This document shows, one piece after another, positions 1-4,237 of a stretch of 5,799 nt of DNA. Made by a program: the position numbers and the translations under genes. This DNA is from DASVLX01 sp035552275. Lineage in GTDB: Bacteria; Actinomycetota; Actinomycetes; Mycobacteriales; Pseudonocardiaceae. How positions within the stretch are numbered: the first letter of the stretch is position 1; the number at the start of each line of letters is the position of its first letter. The stretch lies in NCBI GenBank assembly GCA_035552275.1, contig DASZLR010000274.1, positions 1-5,799 on the forward strand, written 5' to 3'. The notes under the pieces were generated by a model. The model searched no databases and had not been told where the DNA came from. It saw only the letters and a program-made list of their open reading frames with translations.

Positions 1-385
1 AGCGGTGCTCACCGGCCCCCGCTCGGACCGGCTGTTCGCGGTGATCCAGCGGGAACTGGAGACCATCATCGACGCGCAGGTCGGCGTGGCCCGGCCGCTG
101 GTCACGCTGGCGATCGGCGGGCCGCGATTCGATGAGCTGAAGCTGGCGGCGGTGCGCAAGGCCATCGAGCGGCTGCCGGACACGCTGCACTACGCCGAGG
201 ACTACACCACCCAGGCGCTGGACATCCGCAACACGATCACGCACAAGATGATGCAACTGTCGCCGTTGGAGTTCGAAGGCATCCTGCGACCGGCCTTCAA
301 ACAGGACGAGTGGAAGTTGATCGCCGTCGGCGCGATCATCGGCTTCCTGGTCGGCGAGTTGCAGGTGTTCGTGGTCCTGCACTGA
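1..385 (+). CDS. DUF445 family membrane protein, C-terminal part (5' end outside window)
   Basis: The reading frame is open from the first full codon (base 2) to the TGA at 383-385, and no convincing start lies inside, so this is the 3' end of a longer gene. GTG at 5 is in frame but is probably an internal Val. The roughly 127 visible residues have a charged, helical region followed by a conserved-looking tail: a LSPLEFEGILRPAF stretch, then the QDEWKLIAVG motif, then a hydrophobic glycine-containing segment (IAVGAIIGFLVGELQVFVV) ending two residues before the stop. This tail is characteristic of the DUF445 family, which has membrane segments at both ends and a long helical middle. The biochemical function of the family is not established. 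Only the C-terminal membrane helix is visible here. Two hairpins follow the stop and may end its transcript. I am fairly sure of the family and know nothing of the role. Confidence 0.8.
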   Translation, partial: AVLTGPRSDRLFAVIQRELETIIDAQVGVARPLVTLAIGGPRFDELKLAAVRKAIERLPDTLHYAEDYTTQALDIRNTITHKMMQLSPLEFEGILRPAFKQDEWKLIAVGAIIGFLVGELQVFVVLH

Positions 386-393
386 CCGCTGGC

Positions 394-410
394 CGCTGTG
401 GTGCACAGCG
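394..410 (+). terminator. Hairpin after the DUF445 gene, likely terminator without U-tract
   Basis: CGCTGTG (394-400) pairs perfectly with CACAGCG (404-410) around a 3-nt GTG loop, starting 9 bases after the TGA stop. No run of T follows, which is common for actinobacterial terminators. It may end the DUF445 transcript before the next gene at 451. Being perfectly symmetric, it could instead be a protein-binding palindrome. Confidence 0.5.
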
Positions 411-412
411 AG

Positions 413-426
413 CCGGGAAGTCCCGG
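413..426 (+). terminator. Second tandem hairpin, possible terminator component
   Basis: CCGGG (413-417) pairs with CCCGG (422-426) around the tetraloop AAGT, whose outer A and T could also pair. It lies 2 bases after the hairpin at 394-410, so the two form a tandem stem-loop pair in the 65-bp gap. The GC-only stem is also easy to obtain by chance in this DNA. Confidence 0.35.
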
Positions 427-450
427 GGTTCGCCGGCCGTTGACACCGGT

Positions 451-1545
451 ATGGATGAGCGCGCGGTGGACGTGCTGGTGATCGGAGCCGGCCAGGCCGG
501 CCTGGCAGCCGCGTACCACCTGCGCCGGCTCGGCTTCACGCCAGACGGCGGAGCCACGGACAACGGATTCGTTGTGCTGGATGCGAATGCCGGTCCAGGC
601 GGGGCCTGGCGGCATCGCTGGCCGACCCTCCGGATGGCGACCGTGCACGGCATTTACGAGTTGCCCGACATGCCAGTGCCCGACGCTCCACCGGACGCGT
701 TGGCGGCCGAATTCCTGCCGGCCTACTTCGCCGCCTACGAGCGGCGGTTCGACCTGCCGGTGCGCCGACCGGTCAGTGTCCGCACGGTTCACGACGCCAC
801 CTCGGACCGCTCCGGGCCGCTGCTGGTCGACACCTCGGCCGGCGCCTGGTCGGCGCGGGCGCTGATCAACGCGACCGGCACCTGGACCCGCCCGTTCTGG
901 CCGCGCTATCCCGGCCAACAGACCTTCCGTGGCCGCCAGCTGCACACCGTCGACTACCGCGGCCCGGCCGAGTTCGCCGGCCGGCGAGTGGTCGTGGTCG
1001 GCGGCGGCACGTCCGCCATCCAACTGCTTGCCGAGATCTCCGCCGTCGCCGCCGCGACCACCTGGGTCACCCGCCGCCCGCCGAAGTTCATCGACGCCGA
1101 GTTCACCCCGGAACTGGGCCGGACCGCGGTCGCCGAAGTGGAGCGCGCGGTGCGTGCCGGCCGGCCGCCGGCCAGTGTGGTGAGCGTGACCGGACTGCCG
1201 CTGACTCCGGCGATCCGGGCGCTGCGCAAGCGCGGCGTGCTGGACCGGCGGCCGATGTTCGAGCACATTGCACCCGATGGAGTGAGTTGGGGCGATCATG
1301 TCGAACCGGTCGATGTGATCCTCTGGGCCACCGGGTTCCGCGCCGCCCTCGATCACCTGGCTCCGCTGCGGCTGCGCGGCCCCGGCGGGGGCATCGCGAT
1401 GGCCGGAACGCAGGTCGCCGCCGACCCCAGGGTGCATCTGGTCGGCTACGGTCCGTCCGCGAGCACGATCGGCGCGAATCGGGCCGGGCGGGCCGCTGCG
1501 GTTGCTCTGCGTAATCGGCTGGGCCAGATGGCCGCCGCGGCTTAG
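451..1545 (+). CDS. FAD/NAD(P)-dependent flavin monooxygenase-like oxidoreductase
   Basis: A 364-residue soluble protein of the two-dinucleotide-binding flavoprotein type (flavin-containing monooxygenase / ArsO-like / CzcO-like group). Visible motifs in order are: the FAD-binding GAGQAG at 12-17; an acidic Asp44 at the end of the second strand, expected to hold the adenosine ribose; the GPGGAWRHRW stretch at 48-57; NATG at 140-143; FRGRQLHTVDY at 159-169, which fits the FxGxxxHxxxY/W fingerprint of class B flavin monooxygenases; the NAD(P)H-binding GGGTSA at 184-189; WATGF at 292-296; and a C-terminal GYGPSASTIGANRAGR at 332-347. Family knowledge predicts NADPH- and O2-dependent oxygenation of a small substrate, or a related oxidase/reductase activity. 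The substrate cannot be read from the sequence. ATG 451 is chosen because the first Rossmann strand begins a few residues later. The frame stays open upstream into the previous gene, but that stretch looks non-coding. No clear ribosome-binding site is seen. No arsenic, metal or siderophore gene is adjacent. Confidence 0.85.
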   Translation: MDERAVDVLVIGAGQAGLAAAYHLRRLGFTPDGGATDNGFVVLDANAGPGGAWRHRWPTLRMATVHGIYELPDMPVPDAPPDALAAEFLPAYFAAYERRFDLPVRRPVSVRTVHDATSDRSGPLLVDTSAGAWSARALINATGTWTRPFWPRYPGQQTFRGRQLHTVDYRGPAEFAGRRVVVVGGGTSAIQLLAEISAVAAATTWVTRRPPKFIDAEFTPELGRTAVAEVERAVRAGRPPASVVSVTGLPLTPAIRALRKRGVLDRRPMFEHIAPDGVSWGDHVEPVDVILWATGFRAALDHLAPLRLRGPGGGIAMAGTQVAADPRVHLVGYGPSASTIGANRAGRAAAVALRNRLGQMAAAA

Positions 1546-1561
1546 CCCGCTGACCAGGGCT
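1544..1561 (+). terminator. Weak stem-loop at the end of the flavoprotein gene
   Basis: AGCCC (1544-1548) can pair with GGGCT (1557-1561) across an 8-nt loop, beginning inside the TAG stop codon, with TT following. The stem is only 5 bp, so this is a weak candidate for a terminator between the flavoprotein and the LacI regulator. Confidence 0.22.
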
Positions 1562-1614
1562 TCATGAACAACTCAGGGGACGCTCGTCACCCAGACTTCT
1601 CCAAATGGTTCTGA

Positions 1615-1625
1615 ACCGTTACGGT
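1615..1625. promoter_or_regulatory. Palindrome over the -10 of the LacI-family gene (candidate auto-operator)
   Basis: ACCGTTACGGT is a perfect 11-bp palindrome around a central T. It lies 6 bp before the proposed start at 1632 and covers the putative -10 hexamer TACGGT (1620-1625). LacI-family repressors commonly repress their own genes by binding palindromes at or near the promoter, so this is the natural candidate for the protein's own operator. The symmetry does not extend beyond 11 bp, which is shorter than usual LacI operators, so support is moderate at best. Confidence 0.35.
1620..1625 (+). promoter_or_regulatory. Putative -10 element for a leaderless LacI-family mRNA
   Basis: TACGGT fits the actinobacterial TANNNT -10 consensus. 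Exactly 6 nt (CTTTCC) separate it from ATG 1632, which would place the transcription start on the A of the start codon. No Shine-Dalgarno sequence precedes either ATG 1632 or the upstream ATG 1605, which agrees with leaderless translation. No good -35 hexamer is seen (TTCTCC at 1597-1602 is weak). Confidence 0.45.
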
Positions 1626-1631
1626 CTTTCC

Positions 1632-2732
1632 ATGGTGCGGTCTTTGCATTCCCGCCGCCCCGCGACGCTGGCCTCGCTGGCTGCCGAGCTGGGCGTCTCC
1701 CGAACAACGGTGTCCAATGCCTACAACCGCCCTGACCAGCTCTCGCCCGAGCTGCGCCGCCGAGTCCTGGAGACCGCCCGGCGGCTGGGCTACCCCGGAC
1801 CGGACCCAGTAGCCCGGTCGCTGCGCACCCGCAAGGCCGGCGCCGTCGGGCTGCTGCTCACCGAGAACCTGTCCTACGCGTTCCGCGACCCAGCGGCCAT
1901 CGGCTTCCTGGAGGGACTGGCGCTGGCCTGCGAAGACGCCAAGCAGGGCCTGCACCTGGTGCCCGCGAACCCCGAGCGGGAGGACGTCGCCGCCGTGCAC
2001 CGGGCCGGGGTCGACGGGTTCGTCGTCTACTCGGTGCCCGACGACGATCCGCACCTGGCGGCGGTGCTGGAACGCCCGGTGCCCATCGTGGTCTGCGACC
2101 AGCCCAGCCTGGACGGCGTGGACCGGGTCGGCATCGACGACAAGGCCGCGATCAGCGACCTCGCCCAGCACCTGATCGAGTTGGGCCACCGCCGGATCGG
2201 CGTGCTGTGCATGCGGCTGGGCCGGACCCGCAACGACGACTTCGCCGCGGTGGACCGGCAGCGGTCCGCCCACTTCCATGTGCAGCGCGGCCGGCTCGCG
2301 GGCATCGCGGCCGCGTTCGAGTCGGCCGGGGTCGACTGGGCGCGGGTTCCGGTGGTCGAGCGGTTCGATCACACCGTCGAGTGCGGCGCCGCGGCGGCCG
2401 CTCAGCTGCTCGACCGGGATCCGCACATCACGGCGCTGGTCTGCACCTCGGACATCCTGGCCATGGGTGCGCTCGCCGAAGCCAACCGGCGTGGCCTACG
2501 AGTGCCGCTGGACCTGAGCGTGACCGGCTTCGACGGCGTGGAGGACGCGGTCAAGGAGGGCCTGACCACCGTCCGCCAGCCGATGCAGGAGAAGGGCAAA
2601 GCCGCTGGTCGGCTGCTGCTGGACAACTCCGAGCCGGGCAAACCGCGCACGGTGACCCTGCCGACCGAGCTGATCCTGGGCCGCACCACCGGCCGGCCGC
2701 ATTCTTCCGACGACCGCTGGTTCGGTCCGTAA
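1632..2732 (+). CDS. LacI/GalR-family transcriptional regulator
   Basis: A 366-residue DNA-binding regulator of the LacI/GalR family. An N-terminal helix-turn-helix occupies about residues 11-56: ATLASLAAELGVSRTTVSNA, then SPELRRRVLETARRLGY. A hinge follows with ARSLRTRKAGAVGLLL at about 61-76, then a periplasmic-binding-protein-like effector domain to about 345. The effector domain has the typical second-lobe run TSDILAMGALAEANRRG and the LSVTGFDGVEDA motif. An extra segment of about 20 residues (RLGRTRNDDFAAVDRQRSAH region) sits between the 'HRRIGVL' strand and the helix beginning RGRLAGI. I believe this occurs in an actinobacterial subgroup. An in-frame ATG at 1605 would add nine residues that do not resemble the family, so 1632 is preferred, also because of the well-placed -10. 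Such proteins usually sense sugars or nucleosides. No transporter or sugar enzyme is adjacent, so the ligand is unknown. The possible targets nearest at hand are its own promoter and its neighbours. Confidence 0.9.
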   Translation: MVRSLHSRRPATLASLAAELGVSRTTVSNAYNRPDQLSPELRRRVLETARRLGYPGPDPVARSLRTRKAGAVGLLLTENLSYAFRDPAAIGFLEGLALACEDAKQGLHLVPANPEREDVAAVHRAGVDGFVVYSVPDDDPHLAAVLERPVPIVVCDQPSLDGVDRVGIDDKAAISDLAQHLIELGHRRIGVLCMRLGRTRNDDFAAVDRQRSAHFHVQRGRLAGIAAAFESAGVDWARVPVVERFDHTVECGAAAAAQLLDRDPHITALVCTSDILAMGALAEANRRGLRVPLDLSVTGFDGVEDAVKEGLTTVRQPMQEKGKAAGRLLLDNSEPGKPRTVTLPTELILGRTTGRPHSSDDRWFGP

Positions 2733-2742
2733 ATCTGGTACG

Positions 2743-2759
2743 TCAACCCGTCAGGGTGA
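2743..2759. terminator. Small stem-loop at the convergent gene ends
   Basis: The LacI gene and the minus-strand membrane-protein gene end 10 bp apart. TCAACCC and GGGTGA can pair around GTCA if one A is bulged, giving a short stem that is near-symmetric on both strands and could act bidirectionally. It lies within the last codons of the minus-strand gene and has no U-tract. No better terminator is visible at this junction, so transcripts may overlap. Confidence 0.22.
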
Positions 2760-3498
2760 ACGGGACGGGTGCGCTGGCCAGCGTGCCCAACCGGCCGATC
2801 ACCGCGTAACGCCCGGCCGGCACGGTCCGCCGCGCCACCGGACAGCCCGCGGCCGAAGTGCGCCCCGCCCAGGACACGCTGTAGCCAACCTGCTGGCCGG
2901 GCCGCAGGGTGATGACGTCGGCGGGGCTGGCCACGGTGTAGCAGTCCGCGCTGGACCAGAGGTGTTGCGGACCGGCCGGACTTCCCGCCGGGATCACGAT
3001 CAGCGAGCGCAGCGGCCGGCTGACGTCCCGGGTGCAGGCCAGCGGACCGGCGTTGGTCACCGACAGGGTGAACACCGGGCGTTCGCCGACCCGGTAGCTG
3101 GGCCGGGCCACGCTCGCGGTGACCTTGATCGTCCCGTCCGGGCACGGCTGCGGCGGTCCGGGCGGCGGCGGTGGCGGCAGCGCCGACGACGTTGCTGATG
3201 TCGGGCTCCCGCCGGACTGCGCCGGAGCCGAAACCGACGATGGTGGGCTGGTCGCTGGGGATGAGGTCGTCGTGCTGGCTCGCGGCGGGATGGTGATCGG
3301 CGGGGCGGCGCTGTCCGACTGCACGGCCCCCACGTCCGCAGCCGGCGTGGCAGCCGATCCGGTGGCCCGGCTGCCGCCGCCGAGCAGGGCGCCGACCGCC
3401 CAAACGAGCAGCAACACCGCCAACGCCGAGCCAGCCGCGGCCATGACCCGACGACGCAGGTAGACGGCCTTGGGCTGCGGCCCTGTTGGCTCGCTCAC
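2743..3498 (-). CDS. Single-pass membrane-anchored extracytoplasmic protein (Rv3587c-like)
   Basis: A 251-residue protein of unknown function. It has a short basic N-terminus (YLRRRV at 13-18), one hydrophobic helix at about 18-39, and a Pro/Ser/Thr-rich, low-complexity linker at about 43-118 that ends in six consecutive prolines (108-113). A compact C-terminal domain from Cys119 to the end looks beta-rich (KVTASVARPSYRVGERPVFTL; LRPGQQVGYSVSW). The four cysteines, 119, 155, 186 and 219, all lie in this domain and could form two disulfides outside the membrane. The positive N-terminus before the helix suggests a cytoplasmic N-terminus and an exported C-terminal domain (signal anchor). GTG 3498 is chosen because VSEPTGPQ leads directly into the basic/TM region and a -10-like hexamer lies 7 nt upstream. 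The longer in-frame GTG at 3588 would add 30 unlikely residues. Architecture and position beside a carbonic anhydrase gene and mutY recall M. tuberculosis Rv3587c; that orthology is from memory. Confidence 0.75.
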   Translation of the reverse strand: MSEPTGPQPKAVYLRRRVMAAAGSALAVLLLVWAVGALLGGGSRATGSAATPAADVGAVQSDSAAPPITIPPRASTTTSSPATSPPSSVSAPAQSGGSPTSATSSALPPPPPPGPPQPCPDGTIKVTASVARPSYRVGERPVFTLSVTNAGPLACTRDVSRPLRSLIVIPAGSPAGPQHLWSSADCYTVASPADVITLRPGQQVGYSVSWAGRTSAAGCPVARRTVPAGRYAVIGRLGTLASAPVPFTLTG

Positions 3499-3505
3499 CC
3501 CACGG

Positions 3506-3511
3506 AAGCTA
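3506..3511 (-). promoter_or_regulatory. Putative -10 element for a leaderless membrane-protein mRNA
   Basis: On the minus strand the hexamer TAGCTT fits TANNNT and is followed by exactly 7 nt before GTG 3498, placing the expected transcription start at or next to the start codon. A purine-rich GGAGAG lies upstream of this hexamer, too far from the start codon to act as its ribosome-binding site. No good -35 hexamer is seen at 16-18 bp spacing. Confidence 0.35.
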
Positions 3512-3600
3512 ACTCTCCGACGCACAGTCACCCCGGAGGGCACGGTCGACGCGCCGCGCGACATCGCACGTTCACTCGTTCGGGTCACACCTCAACCTGC

Positions 3601-3629
3601 TTGCCACCGGGGCGTCACTCCGGTTTCAT
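3601..3629 (+). promoter_or_regulatory. Candidate sigma-70-type promoter for the carbonic anhydrase gene
   Basis: TTGCCA (3601-3606) matches five of six positions of TTGACA. It is followed at an ideal 17-bp spacing by TTTCAT (3624-3629), which matches four of six positions of TATAAT. Transcription would begin near 3636, leaving a leader of about 67 nt. The -10 lacks the usually important A at position 2, so the call is tentative. The 204-bp divergent region holds nothing else that I can identify as coding. Confidence 0.4.
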
Positions 3630-3633
3630 GAAA
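3624..3633. promoter_or_regulatory. Perfect 10-bp palindrome overlapping the candidate -10
   Basis: TTTCATGAAA is a perfect palindrome that starts at the putative -10 of the carbonic anhydrase promoter. Its AT-rich core stands out in this GC-rich DNA. It is one base away from a second palindrome at 3635-3647. It may be part of an operator. Confidence 0.3.
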
Positions 3634-3634
3634 T

Positions 3635-3647
3635 GTCAGGACCTGAC
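3635..3647. promoter_or_regulatory. Perfect 13-bp palindrome at the predicted transcription start (candidate operator)
   Basis: GTCAGG-A-CCTGAC is a perfect inverted repeat with a single-base centre. It begins where transcription would start from the promoter at 3601-3629. That position is typical of a repressor site that blocks initiation. In the RNA the central base could not form a stable loop, so a DNA-binding protein site is likelier than a hairpin. I do not recognise the regulator. Confidence 0.4.
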
Positions 3648-3690
3648 GGCCGGCCGCGATGAAGCGCCAGCGCCCCCACTGCTCGCCAGC

Positions 3691-3696
3691 GAGAGG
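3691..3696 (+). promoter_or_regulatory. Shine-Dalgarno sequence deciding the carbonic anhydrase start
   Basis: GAGAGG lies 6 nt before ATG 3703. It is the only clear ribosome-binding site in the window. It selects ATG 3703 over in-frame codons farther upstream (the frame stays open from about 3601). Confidence 0.7.
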
Positions 3697-3702
3697 TGCC
3701 CC

Positions 3703-4197
3703 ATGACCGCCATTGACGAACTGCTGCATCGGCATGACGAGGCGCACGACCCCGGCACGCCGCAGATCAGCACTCCCCAACCCAGTCTCCAGGTCGCCAT
3801 CGTGACCTGCATGGACGCCCGGATCAAGGTTTTCGACGTCTTCGGGCTCCGACACGGTGAGACCCACATCCTGCGCAACGCGGGCGGGGTGGTCACCGAC
3901 GACGTGCTGCGCTCGCTGGCGATCAGCCAGCGGAAACTGGGCACCCGCGAGGTGATCCTCATGCAGCACACCCAGTGCGGCCTGACCACCATCACCGAAG
4001 ACGGCTTCAAGGACGACCTGGAAGCCGACACCGGTCTCCGTCCGCCGTGGGCGATCGAGGCGTTCCGGGAGGTCAAGGACAGCGTGCGGCAGTCGCTCGC
4101 GCGGGTGCGGCGCTGCCCGTTCGTGCCGCACACCGACAACGTGCGCGGCTTCGTCTACGACGTGGCGACCGGCGGAATAACCGAGGTGGTGGCGTAG
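3703..4197 (+). CDS. Beta-class carbonic anhydrase (short, CanA/Rv1284-like)
   Basis: A 164-residue zinc enzyme predicted to interconvert CO2 and bicarbonate in the cytoplasm, supplying bicarbonate to carboxylases and helping pH balance. The beta-class zinc site is complete: Cys36 in the CMDAR motif (Cys36-x-Asp38-x-Arg40, where Asp and Arg form the conserved catalytic dyad), then His89 and Cys92 in QHTQCG. The run ILRNAGGVVTDDVLRSLAIS at 56-75 and the C-terminal RGFVYDVATGGITEV are typical of the short subclass exemplified by M. tuberculosis Rv1284 (about 163 residues). They are unlike the longer CADSR-type Rv3588c (CanB). The start is fixed by the Shine-Dalgarno site at 3691-3696. The gene is divergent from the membrane protein and 40 bp upstream of mutY. 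A candidate promoter with two palindromes precedes it. Beta carbonic anhydrases work as dimers or larger oligomers, so this short chain is expected to dimerise. Confidence 0.93.
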   Translation: MTAIDELLHRHDEAHDPGTPQISTPQPSLQVAIVTCMDARIKVFDVFGLRHGETHILRNAGGVVTDDVLRSLAISQRKLGTREVILMQHTQCGLTTITEDGFKDDLEADTGLRPPWAIEAFREVKDSVRQSLARVRRCPFVPHTDNVRGFVYDVATGGITEVVA

Positions 4198-4209
4198 CCG
4201 CGAGCGCGA

Positions 4210-4232
4210 CAACCGTTGTGCCACAATCGTTG
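4210..4232. promoter_or_regulatory. 23-bp near-palindrome just upstream of mutY
   Basis: The 40-bp gap between the carbonic anhydrase and mutY holds an inverted repeat centred on C4221, with 9 of 11 base pairs matching. Its core TTGTGCCACAA (4216-4226) is perfect. A second perfect palindrome, ACAACCGTTGT (4209-4219), overlaps its left half. ACAAYCGTTG also occurs as a direct repeat at 4209-4218 and 4223-4232. The site ends 5 bp before the mutY ATG and contains a -10-like CACAAT (4222-4227). It could be an operator controlling mutY, or an RNA stem-loop ending the carbonic anhydrase transcript or masking the mutY start. It does not resemble a LexA box. Confidence 0.4.
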
Positions 4233-4237
4233 CCGCC

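Noticed and set aside
440..445. TTGACA, a perfect -35 consensus, just before the flavoprotein start
   Set aside because: It is only 5 bp before ATG 451, so any partner -10 would fall inside the gene at about 463 (with 17-bp spacing), and nothing suitable is there. Probably coincidence.
310..450. Upstream in-frame extension of the flavoprotein from ATG 310
   Set aside because: The added 47 residues overlap the DUF445 gene in another frame, are Arg/Gly-rich and precede the normal N-terminus of the Rossmann fold.
202..1437. 411-codon open frame on the minus strand across the flavoprotein gene
   Set aside because: It is antisense to a gene with clear motifs and its translation is Arg/Gly/Pro/His-rich with no recognisable fold. 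Long antisense frames are expected in DNA with very high GC at third positions.
1561..1568. TTCATGAA palindrome that recurs inside TTTCATGAAA at 3624-3633
   Set aside because: An 8-bp palindrome shared by two sites is too short to claim a common regulator, and the first copy lies far upstream of the proposed LacI promoter.
1605..1631. ATG 1605 as the start of the LacI-family gene
   Set aside because: The nine extra residues do not fit the family's N-terminus, no ribosome-binding site precedes it, and the -10 hexamer lies between 1605 and 1632.
3160..3182. GGCGGCGGTGGCGGC-type simple repeat on the plus strand
   Set aside because: It is the coding sequence of the polyproline part of the minus-strand membrane protein, not an independent repeat element.
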